NCBI RefSeq assembly: GCF_026016325.1
Contig: NZ_CP087203.1
Coordinates: forward strand, 5,642,001-5,706,000
Direction: 5' to 3'
From: Pseudomonas sp. B21-056
GTDB taxonomy: Bacteria > Pseudomonadota > Gammaproteobacteria > Pseudomonadales > Pseudomonadaceae
DNA length: 64,000 bases
Position 1 is the first letter of the stretch. Each line of letters starts with the position of its first letter. Shown here piece after piece: positions 19,566 through 27,534 of the stretch. Below the pieces are notes generated by a model. It saw only the letters and a list, made by a program, of their open reading frames with translations, was not told the origin of the DNA and did no database searches. The translations under genes and the position numbers were made by a program.

Positions 19566-20030
19566 ATGCCGTTACGATCGCTCGTTTTACTCAGTCTTTT
19601 CAGCCTGTTGATGGCATGCAGCAGTGACACTCCCAAGCCCGCCGCACCGGCACCGGCACCCGCGCCGAAACAGGCCCAGGAAAAAGCCCGGCAGGCCGCC
19701 GAGCTGGGGCCATTGCCGGCGTACCAGCGGGAATTGAGCGGCTCCCTCGAAGGCGTACCGGCCGGGGCCGAAGTCGAACTGGCGCTGCTGGTGATCGACG
19801 ACAAGGGCCGCCCGCAGCAGTTGCTCGCCAGTTCCAGCCTGATCGGTACCAACCGGGCCCTGCCCTTCCGCCTGCGCTTCAACCCGGACGCCTTCCCGGT
19901 CGACGCCCGGGTGGAGCTGCGTGGCCGTGCCAGCCAGTCGGGGCAATTGATCCTGCACCTGCCGGAACAGCGCATCGCGCAACCAACCACCCAGGCATTG
20001 GGTGCCCTGCAATTCGTCAAAGCGCCATGA
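19566..20030 (+). CDS. YbaY-type lipoprotein
   Basis: A 154-residue lipoprotein. The ATG at 19566 has GGAG upstream and starts a lipoprotein signal peptide with lipobox LLMAC, so acylated Cys is about residue 18. A Pro/Ala-rich linker ([13 protein letters not shown]) is followed by a beta-sandwich of the YbaY/lipo-family type ([33 protein letters not shown]). The residue after the Cys is Ser, which favours sorting to the outer membrane. Function of the family is unclear. It is divergent from nrdR and its stop overlaps the methyltransferase start as ATGA. Confidence 0.85.
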   Translation: MPLRSLVLLSLFSLLMACSSDTPKPAAPAPAPAPKQAQEKARQAAELGPLPAYQRELSGSLEGVPAGAEVELALLVIDDKGRPQQLLASSSLIGTNRALPFRLRFNPDAFPVDARVELRGRASQSGQLILHLPEQRIAQPTTQALGALQFVKAP

Positions 20031-20686
20031 ATGCACCGCAAGACCTGCAATACGCGCTGAGCGAGTTGCTCGGGGAGGCGCGGCTGGTGGACTGCCCGTT
20101 GCCCGGCACTGACTTGAAGCTGTGGCTGATCGACGGCGATAACATGGACCGCGCCTTCAGCCCGGAGGAAACCCGGCGCATCCTCCACGAGCCACCGTAC
20201 TGGAGCTTCTGCTGGGCCAGCGGCCTGGCGATGGCCCGCTATTTGGCCGAACAACCGCAGTGGGTCGAGGGCAAGCGAGTGCTGGATTTCGGCGCCGGCT
20301 CCGGCGTGGCGGGCATCGCGGCGATCAAGGCCGGGGCGCGGGAAGTGGTGGCGTGCGACCTGGATCCGTTGGCGATTGCTGCTTGCCAGGCCAATGCCCT
20401 GCTCAATGGCGTGGAGCTAAGTTATTCGACGGACTTCTTCGCCGAGACGGATCGCTTCGACCTGATCCTGGTGGCCGATGTGCTCTACGACCGGGCCAAC
20501 CTGCCGTTGCTGGATCATTTTCTCAGCCGCGGCCGCGAAGCCCTGGTGGCCGACTCCCGGGTACGGGATTTCCAGCATCCGTTGTACCGGCGCATCGAAA
20601 TGCTCGAAGCCATGACCTTGCCGGATCTGGCCGAGCCTGAGGAGTTTCGGCATGTGAGCCTGTATCACGCACGGCGTTCGCCCTGA
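20027..20686 (+). CDS. Class I SAM-dependent methyltransferase (ETFB-lysine / L11-type)
   Basis: A 219-residue cytosolic methyltransferase. The SAM-binding motif I is [14 protein letters not shown] (from Asp87), followed by acidic [14 protein letters not shown], and motif IV is [11 protein letters not shown]. The N-terminal [18 protein letters not shown] stretch is typical of the ETFB-lysine methyltransferase/Nnt1-like group, which methylate protein lysines. The substrate cannot be deduced. It is translationally coupled to the upstream lipoprotein gene. Confidence 0.88.
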   Translation: MNAPQDLQYALSELLGEARLVDCPLPGTDLKLWLIDGDNMDRAFSPEETRRILHEPPYWSFCWASGLAMARYLAEQPQWVEGKRVLDFGAGSGVAGIAAIKAGAREVVACDLDPLAIAACQANALLNGVELSYSTDFFAETDRFDLILVADVLYDRANLPLLDHFLSRGREALVADSRVRDFQHPLYRRIEMLEAMTLPDLAEPEEFRHVSLYHARRSP

Positions 20687-20690
20687 AAGG

Positions 20691-20768
20691 CATCGCGAGC
20701 AGGCTCGCTCCCACATTGATCGGGAGAGCACCGAAGATCCCCTGTGGGAGCGAGCCTGCTCGCGATAG
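20691..20768. repeat. Type A REP pair, divergent orientation
   Basis: ATCGCGAGCAGGCTCGCTCC at 20692 and its inverse ending at 20768 enclose about 30 unrelated bases. Arms point outward, opposite to the copy at 15907. It lies between the methyltransferase and cnoX. Confidence 0.9.
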
Positions 20769-20833
20769 CGGCCTACCAGGCACCACAAGACCCCGCGTAT
20801 AGTTGCTCCATTCAAGCGTTCTACGAGACTCCC

Positions 20834-21706
20834 ATGACCCAGGACACCCCCTACATCTTCGACGCCACCACCGCCGATTTCGACCAGTCGGTGATCGCGA
20901 ACTCTTTCCACAAGCCGGTACTGGTGGATTTCTGGGCCGAGTGGTGTGCGCCGTGCAAGGCTCTGATGCCGATGTTGCAAGGCATTGCCGAGAGCTATCA
21001 GGGCGAATTGCTGCTGGCCAAGGTCAACTGCGACATCGAGCAGGACATCGTCGCCCGTTTCGGCATCCGCAGCCTGCCGACGGTGGTGCTGTTCAAGGAT
21101 GGCCAGCCTGTCGACGGTTTCGCCGGGGCCCAGCCGGAATCGGCGGTGCGGGCGATGCTCGAACCCCATGTGCAGATGCCGCCTCCGGTCGCCGCCGATC
21201 CGTTCGAACAGGCCCAGGCGCTGTTCGATGACGGCCGTTTCGCCGACGCCGAAGCGCTGCTCACCGTGCTGTTGGGCGAAGACAACACCAACGCCAAGGC
21301 GCTGATCCTGTTCGCCCGTTGCCTGACCGAGCGCGGTGAACTGGGTGAAGCGCAGACGGTGCTGGACGCGGTGAAAAGCGACGAGCACAAGGCCGCCCTG
21401 GCCGGGGCCAAGGCGCAGATCCAGTTCCTCGGCCTGGCCAAAAACCTGCCGGACGCCGCCGACCTCAAGGCTCGCCTGGCGAAAGACCCGCAGGACGACG
21501 AGGCGGTGTATCAACTGGCGATCCAGCAACTGGCACGCCAGCAGTACGAGCCGGCGCTCGACGCACTGCTCAAGCTGTTCAGCCGCAACCGCGGCTACAG
21601 CGAAGGCCTGCCACACAAGACCCTGCTGCAAGTGTTCGAACTGTTGGGCAATGATCATCCGCTGGTGACGACCTATCGCCGCAAGCTGTTTGCCGCACTT
21701 TACTGA
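20834..21706 (+). CDS. cnoX: Thioredoxin-domain/TPR co-chaperone CnoX (YbbN)
   Basis: Holdase-type chaperedoxin that protects proteins under oxidative stress and passes them to GroEL or DnaK. The protein has 290 residues from ATG 20834; upstream in-frame sequence lies in a REP element. The N-terminal thioredoxin domain (1-110) has WAEWCAPCK with both cysteines (Cys38, Cys41), unlike E. coli CnoX, which lacks the first one. The rest (about 118-290) is helical TPR-like, including FDDGRFADAEALLTVLL. A redox activity in addition to chaperoning is therefore likely here. Confidence 0.93.
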   Translation: MTQDTPYIFDATTADFDQSVIANSFHKPVLVDFWAEWCAPCKALMPMLQGIAESYQGELLLAKVNCDIEQDIVARFGIRSLPTVVLFKDGQPVDGFAGAQPESAVRAMLEPHVQMPPPVAADPFEQAQALFDDGRFADAEALLTVLLGEDNTNAKALILFARCLTERGELGEAQTVLDAVKSDEHKAALAGAKAQIQFLGLAKNLPDAADLKARLAKDPQDDEAVYQLAIQQLARQQYEPALDALLKLFSRNRGYSEGLPHKTLLQVFELLGNDHPLVTTYRRKLFAALY

Positions 21707-21716
21707 CGCATGCGCG

Positions 21717-21838
21717 TGTAGGAGCTGTCGAGCGAAGCGAGGCTGCGATCTTTTGATCTTGATCTGTTGCGCGTTCACTCGCGACTCAATGGCTTGGGAC
21801 AAGATCGCAGCCTCGCTTCGCTCGACAGCTCCTACACA
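21717..21838. repeat. Type B REP inverted pair (GTAGGAGCTGTCGAGCGAAG family)
   Basis: TGTAGGAGCTGTCGAGCGAA at 21717 and its exact inverse ending at 21838, with CGAGGCTGCGATC continuing in both arms, enclose about 40 bases. The family is unrelated in sequence to type A and occurs once in the window. The right arm overlaps the stop codon of the following minus-strand gene. Confidence 0.92.
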
Positions 21839-22182
21839 GGGTTGTGCCAGCTGTAGAGCGGGGTGTCGCCTCCGTTGATCACCTTCACGTCCGGGCTGTG
21901 ACGCAACCGCACCAGCAGGCGCTTGCCCGCCGGCGCACTGCCCGTCAGGCCTTCAAGTTGTTCCAGCAGGTCCGGGCCGCTCAACTGCCCGGCCTTGCGC
22001 AGTAACTCCCTGGCAATCTGCCACAGCGCATCGTCCTGATTCGCCGGTTTGGCCGCAGCCACCGCCGCGCCTTCCGGCTTGACCGCCTGCAACTGCGCGC
22101 CGAGCTGAGCCCAGTCGCCCTCGTCCATCTCGATCGACAAGTCCACCGGCCAATCGCCGACGGTTCCGCGTATGCGCAACAT
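21832..22182 (-). CDS. Conserved hypothetical protein
   Basis: A 116-residue acidic cytosolic protein starting MLRIRGTVGDWPVDLSIEMDEGDW; a GTG one codon upstream has a slightly better spacing to GGGAG. No signal peptide or membrane helix, and no motif I recognise. A gene of this size lies between ybbN and the zinc cluster in related genomes. Its TAG stop (21832-21834) is part of the type B REP arm, so the last residues (HNPV) come from the repeat junction. Function unknown. Confidence 0.72.
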   Translation of the reverse strand: MLRIRGTVGDWPVDLSIEMDEGDWAQLGAQLQAVKPEGAAVAAAKPANQDDALWQIARELLRKAGQLSGPDLLEQLEGLTGSAPAGKRLLVRLRHSPDVKVINGGDTPLYSWHNPV

Positions 22183-22267
22183 CACCGTGCTCCCGAAGAT
22201 TTAATCTTCCCATGCTCCCACGGGCCTTGCGCGACGCCAAGCAGACGGTCAAACTCTGCACACATTC

Positions 22268-22285
22268 GTTATAAGATTACATAAC
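22268..22285 (+). promoter_or_regulatory. Zur-like operator upstream of zrgA
   Basis: GTTATAAGATTAC (22268-22280) matches 11 of 13 positions of the gammaproteobacterial Zur core GTTATAWTATAAC, and the sequence continues with ATAAC (22281-22285), giving a second right half-site. It lies 30 bp before the zrgA start. Homologous genes in P. aeruginosa are induced by zinc limitation, which supports the call; binding is inferred. Confidence 0.55.
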
Positions 22286-22314
22286 AAAACATTCACCGTA
22301 TCTGGAGACTCGTC

Positions 22315-22908
22315 ATGCGTCGTCTGCTTCTTGCTTTGCCGTTCGCCCTGTTGCCATTGGCCGTCGCTCACGCGGCGGTCGAGCATGACCATGACCACGA
22401 TCATGAACACGGCAGCCTGGGTGCCCATGAACACGGTGTTGCCCGCCTCAATGCCTCGCTGGACGGCGAGACCCTGGAGTTGGAACTGGAGAGCCCGGCC
22501 ATGAATCTGGTGGGCTTCGAACACGCCGCCACCAGCGATGCCGACAAGGCCAAGGTGGCCGCTGTCCGCAAGCAGTTGGAGAAACCGGCGGCGTTGATCG
22601 TCCTGGCCGATGGCAAATGCTCCCTGGAGCAGCAGGAACTGGAAAGCCCGCTGTTCGGCGACGAGCCGGATCACGAAGATCACGCCGAAGATGCCGATGA
22701 CGATGGCGACGAGCACCACGAACACAGCGAAATCCACGCTCGCTACCAGTTCCGCTGTGTCGCGGCTGGCTCCTTGACGCAACTGAACCTGGCGCCACTG
22801 TTCAAGATCTTCCCGGCCACCCATAAAATCCTGGTGCAGATGATCAGCCCGAACGGCCAGCAAGGCGGGGAATTGACGCCTGAAGCGCCGACCCTCAAAT
22901 TCCGATAA
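22315..22908 (+). CDS. zrgA: ZrgA family (DUF2796) His-rich periplasmic zinc protein
   Basis: A 197-residue exported protein of the DUF2796/ZrgA family, linked to zinc uptake. The start has TGGAGA upstream and a signal peptide ending in AVAHA. Two metal-binding clusters are visible: EHDHDHDHEHG then AHEHG at the mature N-terminus, and DHEDHAEDADDDGDEHHEH around residues 122-140. It heads a cluster with an ABC ATPase, permease and DUF3299 protein, the same order as PA4063-PA4066, behind a Zur-like box. A REP pair separates it from the ATPase gene. Confidence 0.9.
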   Translation: MRRLLLALPFALLPLAVAHAAVEHDHDHDHEHGSLGAHEHGVARLNASLDGETLELELESPAMNLVGFEHAATSDADKAKVAAVRKQLEKPAALIVLADGKCSLEQQELESPLFGDEPDHEDHAEDADDDGDEHHEHSEIHARYQFRCVAAGSLTQLNLAPLFKIFPATHKILVQMISPNGQQGGELTPEAPTLKFR

Positions 22909-22924
22909 CACTGAAAATCCCCTT

Positions 22925-23012
22925 TGTGGGAAGCCTGCTCGCGAAGAGACCGGCACATCCAGCACAGATGTCGCCTGGTACATCGCTTTCGCGAGCAGGC
23001 TCGCTCCCACAG
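22925..23012. repeat. Type A REP inverted pair with a degenerate left arm
   Basis: The right arm (GCGAGCAGGCTCGCTCCCAC) is intact, but the left arm reads TGTGGGAAGCCTGCTCGCGA and has lost three bases of the GAGCGAG core. It lies inside the zinc-related gene cluster, between zrgA and the ATPase gene. Confidence 0.85.
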
Positions 23013-23035
23013 GTAACCATCCTGAATCGGCCAAC

Positions 23036-23746
23036 ATGACCCAAGCACTCATCGAACTGTCCGACCTGCTCTTCAGCTGGCCCGGGCATCCGCCACTGCT
23101 GGATATCCCGGCCTTTCGCCTCGAAGCCGGCGAAACCCTGTTCCTCAAGGGCCCCAGCGGCAGTGGCAAGACCACCTTGCTGGGGCTGCTGGGCGGGGTG
23201 CAGATACCGGATCGCGGCAGCATCCGCCTGCTCGGCCAGCCGCTCAGCGAACTGGGGGCGGGCAGCCGCGACCGCTTTCGCGTGGACCACACCGGCTACA
23301 TCTTCCAGCAATTCAACCTGCTGCCGTTTCTCTCGGTGCGCGAGAACGTCGAGCTGCCCTGCCACTTTTCCAGACTGCGGGCGCAGCGGGCCATCCAGCG
23401 TCACGGCAGCGTCGATCAGGCCGCCGCCACGCTGTTGACTCACCTGGGACTGACCGATCCGAACCTGCTGGAGCGCCGCGCCGACTCGCTGTCCATCGGC
23501 CAGCAACAGCGGGTTGCCGCCGCCCGGGCGTTGATCGGCCAGCCGGAACTGGTGATCGCCGACGAACCGACCTCGGCCCTGGACTACGACGCCCGGGAAA
23601 ACTTCCTGCGGCTGCTGTTCGCTGAATGCCGCGAGGCCGGTTCGAGTCTGCTGTTCGTCAGCCACGACCAGAGCCTGGCACCGCTGTTCGACCGCAACCT
23701 CTCGCTGGCCGATCTCAATCGCGCCGCCACGCCACTCGAGGTCTGA
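23036..23746 (+). CDS. ABC transporter ATP-binding protein (LolD/MacB type)
   Basis: A 236-residue ATPase. Walker A GPSGSGKTT (39-47), signature LSIGQQQR and Walker B LVIADEPTSALD are complete, with the switch His in FVSHDQ. The sequence is of the LolD/MacB class that works with FtsX-type permeases, such as the one encoded two bases downstream. With the ZrgA-like and DUF3299 proteins it forms a zinc-responsive system. Whether it imports zinc or remodels the envelope is not settled by the sequence. Confidence 0.92.
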   Translation: MTQALIELSDLLFSWPGHPPLLDIPAFRLEAGETLFLKGPSGSGKTTLLGLLGGVQIPDRGSIRLLGQPLSELGAGSRDRFRVDHTGYIFQQFNLLPFLSVRENVELPCHFSRLRAQRAIQRHGSVDQAAATLLTHLGLTDPNLLERRADSLSIGQQQRVAAARALIGQPELVIADEPTSALDYDARENFLRLLFAECREAGSSLLFVSHDQSLAPLFDRNLSLADLNRAATPLEV

Positions 23747-23747
23747 G

Positions 23748-25013
23748 ATGTATTTGCTCCGTCTAGCCATGGCCAGCCTGGCGAACCGCCGTTTCACCGC
23801 GATCCTCACCGTTTTCGCCATTGCCCTGTCGGTCTGCCTGCTACTGGCGGTGGAGCGGGTGCGCACCGAGGCCAAGGCCAGTTTTGCCAGTACCATCAGC
23901 GGCACCGACCTGATCGTCGGCGCCCGTTCCGGCTCGGTGAACCTGTTGCTGTATTCGGTGTTCCGCATCGGCAACGCCACCAACAACATCCGCTGGGACA
24001 GCTTCGAACATTTCGCCAGCAACCCGAAAGTGAAGTGGGCGATTCCCATGTCCCTCGGCGACTCCCATCGCGGCTACCGGGTAATGGGCACCACCGAGGC
24101 CTATTTCGAGCATTACCAGTACGGCCGCCAGCAACACCTGGAACTGGCCGATGGCCGGGCTTTTGCCACCGATCCGTTCGAAGTGGTACTCGGTGCCGAA
24201 GTGGCCGAAGCGCTGCATTACAAGCTCGGCGACAAACTGGTGCTGGCCCACGGCGTGGCGGCGATCAGCCTGGTCAAGCATGACGACAAACCCTTCACCG
24301 TGGTCGGCATTCTCAAGCGCACCGGCACCCCGGTGGACCGCACGCTGCACATCAGCCTCGGCGGCATGGAAGCGATCCACATCGACTGGAAGAACGGCGT
24401 GCCAGCCCAGGGCAGCGGTCGCATCAGCGCCGACCAGGCGCGCAACATGGACCTCACGCCCCAAGCGATCACCGCGTTCATGCTCGGCCTCAACAGCAAG
24501 ATTTCCACCTTTGCCCTACAGCGTGAAATCAATGAATTCCGTGGCGAGCCGTTACTGGCGATCCTGCCCGGCGTGGCCCTGCAAGAGTTGTGGAGCCTGA
24601 TGGGCACGGCGGAAAAAGCCTTGTTCGTGATTTCGCTGTTTGTGGTCCTGACCGGATTGATCGGCATGCTCACGGCGATCCTCACCAGCCTCAACGAGCG
24701 TCGTCGGGAAATGGCGATCCTGCGTTCGGTGGGCGCCCGGCCGTGGCACATCGCGAGCCTGCTGGTGCTGGAAGCCTTTGCCCTGGCGCTGACCGGCGTC
24801 GCAGCCGGGCTGGCCTTGCTGTATATCGGCATCGGCGCCGCCCAGGGTTACGTACAGTCGGCCTATGGCCTGTACCTGCCGTTGAGCTGGCCAAGCGAAT
24901 ATGAATGGACGCTCATGGCTGGCATTCTGGTCGCCGCCCTGCTGATGGGCAGCGTGCCGGCCTGGCGTGCCTATCGCCAATCGTTGGCCGACGGCTTGTC
25001 GATCCGTTTATGA
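23748..25013 (+). CDS. ABC transporter permease, FtsX/MacB type
   Basis: A 421-residue inner-membrane protein. An N-terminal helix (FTAILTVFAIALSVCLLLAV) is followed by a large periplasmic MacB-PCD-like domain (about 40-270) and a C-terminal FtsX domain with three helices (LFVISLFVVLTGLIGMLTAI, FALALTGVAAGLALLYIGIG, LMAGILVAALLMGSVPAW) and the coupling stretch NERRREMAILRSVGARP. Partner of the ATPase encoded immediately upstream. FtsX-type permeases usually move lipoproteins or peptides or transmit force, so direct zinc import would be unusual. Confidence 0.92.
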   Translation: MYLLRLAMASLANRRFTAILTVFAIALSVCLLLAVERVRTEAKASFASTISGTDLIVGARSGSVNLLLYSVFRIGNATNNIRWDSFEHFASNPKVKWAIPMSLGDSHRGYRVMGTTEAYFEHYQYGRQQHLELADGRAFATDPFEVVLGAEVAEALHYKLGDKLVLAHGVAAISLVKHDDKPFTVVGILKRTGTPVDRTLHISLGGMEAIHIDWKNGVPAQGSGRISADQARNMDLTPQAITAFMLGLNSKISTFALQREINEFRGEPLLAILPGVALQELWSLMGTAEKALFVISLFVVLTGLIGMLTAILTSLNERRREMAILRSVGARPWHIASLLVLEAFALALTGVAAGLALLYIGIGAAQGYVQSAYGLYLPLSWPSEYEWTLMAGILVAALLMGSVPAWRAYRQSLADGLSIRL

Positions 25014-25024
25014 GGACATTGAAG

Positions 25025-25543
25025 ATGCCCCGCGCCCTGCTTGCGCTGTTGATGATGGTCGCCCTGCCGCTGTGGGCGGCCGAGCCGAGGGACCTGGCCT
25101 GGTCAGAAATGATCCCGCCCGACGCGCCGCCGGAAGTGCCGAACATGACCCCGCTGCATGACCTGTCGCAGATGGGCAATGCGCTGTCCGCCGAATCCGC
25201 CCCGGCCGCCAAACAGGACCTGCCCAACGCACCGGTGGTCAAGGAACTCGATGGCCAGCAGATTCGTTTGCCGGGCTACATCGTGCCGCTGGAAGTCAGC
25301 GAGGAAGGCCGCACCACGGACTTTTTGCTGGTGCCGTATTTCGGCGCCTGCATTCATGTGCCGCCACCGCCTTCGAATCAGATCGTGCATGTGAAAAGCG
25401 AAGTCGGGGTGAAGCTCGATGAGCTGTACCAGCCGTACTGGGTCGAGGGGCCGATGCAGGTCAAGCCGTCCACCAGCGAACTGGCCGATGCGGGGTATCA
25501 GATGGAGGCTGAGAAGATTTATGTGTATGAGCTGCCGGAGTGA
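25025..25543 (+). CDS. DUF3299 family exported protein
   Basis: A 172-residue exported protein with a signal peptide ending LPLWAA. The chosen ATG 25025 has TGAGGAC seven bases upstream; an in-frame ATG at 25010 overlaps the permease stop as ATGA and would add five residues. The conserved family stretch is LPGYIVPLEVSEEGRTTDFLLVPYFGACIHVPPPPSNQ, whose Cys and His suggest metal or redox chemistry. It is the fourth member of the zinc-responsive cluster, matching PA4066. Exact role unknown. Confidence 0.87.
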   Translation: MPRALLALLMMVALPLWAAEPRDLAWSEMIPPDAPPEVPNMTPLHDLSQMGNALSAESAPAAKQDLPNAPVVKELDGQQIRLPGYIVPLEVSEEGRTTDFLLVPYFGACIHVPPPPSNQIVHVKSEVGVKLDELYQPYWVEGPMQVKPSTSELADAGYQMEAEKIYVYELPE

Positions 25544-25576
25544 ATCCGACAGTCATGTGTTGCCTGTGAAATAGCT

Positions 25577-25665
25577 ATCGCGAGCAGGCTCGCTCCCACA
25601 GGGATCTGCTGTGAATACAAAATCAGCATTCACGCCAATCCAATGTGTGCGAGCCTGCTCGCGAT
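25577..25665. repeat. Type A REP pair upstream of oprG, divergent orientation
   Basis: ATCGCGAGCAGGCTCGCTCC at 25577 and a slightly degenerate inverse copy (TGTGCGAGCCTGCTCGCGAT) ending at 25665. It lies between the DUF3299 gene and the oprG regulatory region. Confidence 0.9.
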
Positions 25666-25695
25666 GAGGCCCTCAAAGTGTTCATCACACTTTCA

Positions 25696-25737
25696 TTGAG
25701 CTGAGTCAAAAGACCGGCCCAGAGCGCTCCGTACCAT
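25696..25737 (+). promoter_or_regulatory. Anr/FNR-like box and -10 element of oprG
   Basis: TTGAGCTGAGTCAA (25696-25709) has both TTGA and TCAA halves of the Anr/FNR box in the correct spacing. TACCAT at 25732-25737 lies where a -10 hexamer should be if the box is centred at about -41.5, the standard class II activator position. OprG of P. aeruginosa is known to need Anr, which agrees. Confidence 0.6.
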
Positions 25738-25772
25738 GGGACATCCCTTTTGAAATGTCTTCTGGAGCCCCC

Positions 25773-26471
25773 ATGCACAAGTCCTTGCTCAGCGCTTCCC
25801 TCGTCGCTCTCGCACTCGCCGCCCCTCTCGCCCAGGCCCATACAGCCGGCGATATCATCGTTCGCGCCGGTGCCATTATTGTCAATCCGCAAGCCGACAG
25901 TTCCAGCGTCAAGGTCGACCGTGGCCCGTTGGCCGGTGCCGATCTGGGTGGCAAGGCGACCATGAGCAGCGACACGCAACTGGGCCTGAACTTCGCCTAC
26001 ATGCTCACCGACAACCTGGGCATCGAATTGTTGGCGGCCTCGCCCTTCGAGCACGACGTGAAGCTCAAAGGCACCGCCCTGGGCGCGGCCAATGGCAAGC
26101 TCGGCACCCTCAAGCACCTGCCGCCGACCCTGAGCCTGGTCTATTACCCGCTCGACGCCAAATCGGCGTTCCAGCCTTATGTCGGCGCCGGCATCAACTA
26201 CACCTGGATCTACGACGAACACGTTGGCAGCGAAGCCAGTGCCAACGGCTTCAGCAACTTCCGCGCGAGCAACAGTTGGGGCATGGCCTGGCAAGTGGGG
26301 GCTGACTACATGCTGACCGACAACATCATGATCAACGGCCAGATCCGCTACATCGACATCGACACCACCGCGTATGTCGACAACAACGCGGTGGCTGGCG
26401 GGACGCGGGCCAAGGTGAATGTCGATGTGGATCCGTGGATCTACATGGTGGGGTTGGGTTACAAGTTCTGA
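25773..26471 (+). CDS. oprG: Outer-membrane protein OprG (OmpW family)
   Basis: An eight-stranded outer-membrane beta-barrel of the OmpW family, 232 residues, implicated in uptake of small hydrophobic or amino-acid-like molecules. Signal peptide cleavage is after APLAQA (about residue 22). Family motifs are AGDIIVRAGAIIVNP, the strand-turn repeats YMLTDNLGIELLAASPFEHD and YMLTDNIMINGQIRYIDI, and the C-terminal MVGLGYKF with terminal Phe for BAM recognition. The start at 25773 follows CTGGAG. Position directly after the zinc cluster matches PA4067. Confidence 0.95.
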   Translation: MHKSLLSASLVALALAAPLAQAHTAGDIIVRAGAIIVNPQADSSSVKVDRGPLAGADLGGKATMSSDTQLGLNFAYMLTDNLGIELLAASPFEHDVKLKGTALGAANGKLGTLKHLPPTLSLVYYPLDAKSAFQPYVGAGINYTWIYDEHVGSEASANGFSNFRASNSWGMAWQVGADYMLTDNIMINGQIRYIDIDTTAYVDNNAVAGGTRAKVNVDVDPWIYMVGLGYKF

Positions 26472-26494
26472 CCCTTCGTCACCTCAGAAATAAC

Positions 26495-26584
26495 TGTGGG
26501 AGCGAGCCTGCTCGCGATTGCGGTGGATCAGCCGGCATCTATGTCGGCTGACAAACCGCTATCGCGAGCAGGCTCGCTCCCACA
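26495..26584. repeat. Type A REP inverted pair
   Basis: TGTGGGAGCGAGCCTGCTCG at 26495 and its inverse ending at 26584, with the centre GTCAGCC-type arms (CAGCCGGCAT/ATGTCGGCTG) also self-complementary. It lies between the convergent ends of oprG and the epimerase gene and may end both transcripts. Confidence 0.92.
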
Positions 26585-26604
26585 TTGGTTCCATTGTCCT
26601 TGGA

Positions 26605-27534
26605 TCAGCGGCCCAACAACCGCGCCAGTCCCACGCTCATCGGCGTCTGCTGCGGGAAGCTGAAGCGCTGCAACAACCGATGATTATCCGCCCGGGAATG
26701 CTTGATATCCCCCGAGCGCGCCGGGCCGTAGTTGATCGGTGGCAGGTCACCGACCACCGAGGCCAGGGCCTGGAGCATCTGCTTGAGGGTCGTGGCCTGG
26801 TTCCAGCCGACGTTCACCGCGCCGACTTCCACCTCAGGCTTTTCAATGGCCTGCACCAGCAAGTCCACCAGGTCCTCGACGTAGACGAAATCCCGGGTCT
26901 GCTCGCCGTCGCCGAACACGGTGATCGGCAAGCCTTTCTGTGCCCGTTCGCTGAAGATGCTGATGACCCCGGAATACGGCGAGGACGGATCCTGGCGCGG
27001 GCCGTAGATGTTGAAGAAGCGGAACACCACCGGCTCCAGCGCGTGCTGGCGGCGATAGAAGTCGAAGTAGAACTCGCTGGCCAGTTTGTCCGAGGCGTAC
27101 GGCGTGAGCGGAGCCTTGGGGGTTTCTTCGTCGATGGACTGGCCTTCGCCGTTGTTGCCGTAGACCGCTGCGCTGGAGGCGAACAGCACCCGCTTGACGC
27201 CTGTCTGGCGCATAGCCTCGCAGACGTTCAGGGTGCCGATGAAGTTGCTCTGGTGGGTGCGTACCGGGTCGTCCACCGAGGCTTGCACCGAAGCCACTGC
27301 GGCCAGGTGCGCCACGGCGCTGCAACCGGCCATGGCCCGGGCCACCAGGGCGGCATCGGCGACATCGCCTTCGATCAGTTCAACGGCTGGATTGTCCAGC
27401 GGCAGGTTGCTGCGCTTGCCGGTGGACAGGTCATCGAGGATGCGCACCGAATGTCCCTTGGCGAGCAAGGCGTCGGTCAGGTGCGAACCAATGAAGCCCG
27501 CACCGCCGGTGATTAAAACAGGGCCGTCAGCCAT
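26605..27534 (-). CDS. NAD-dependent epimerase/dehydratase (UDP-glucose 4-epimerase type)
   Basis: An extended short-chain dehydrogenase acting on nucleotide sugars, 309 residues from ATG 27534. NAD-binding GGAGFIGSHL is at residues 9-18, LDDLSTG follows, and the catalytic region has SSAAVYG and YASDK (Tyr/Lys). RFFNIYGPRQDP and GDGEQTRDFVYVEDL are substrate-side motifs typical of GalE/WbpP-like enzymes. It overlaps the upstream sugar-nucleotide-binding gene by eight bases. The pair matches PA4068-PA4069. Substrate unassigned; no glycosyltransferases are nearby. Confidence 0.92.
   Translation of the reverse strand: MADGPVLITGGAGFIGSHLTDALLAKGHSVRILDDLSTGKRSNLPLDNPAVELIEGDVADAALVARAMAGCSAVAHLAAVASVQASVDDPVRTHQSNFIGTLNVCEAMRQTGVKRVLFASSAAVYGNNGEGQSIDEETPKAPLTPYASDKLASEFYFDFYRRQHALEPVVFRFFNIYGPRQDPSSPYSGVISIFSERAQKGLPITVFGDGEQTRDFVYVEDLVDLLVQAIEKPEVEVGAVNVGWNQATTLKQMLQALASVVGDLPPINYGPARSGDIKHSRADNHRLLQRFSFPQQTPMSVGLARLLGR

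Noticed and set aside
18974..20254. Long 426-codon version of NrdR
   Set aside because: It would cross the divergent lipoprotein gene; the zinc ribbon starts exactly at ATG 19438 and gives the normal 154 residues.
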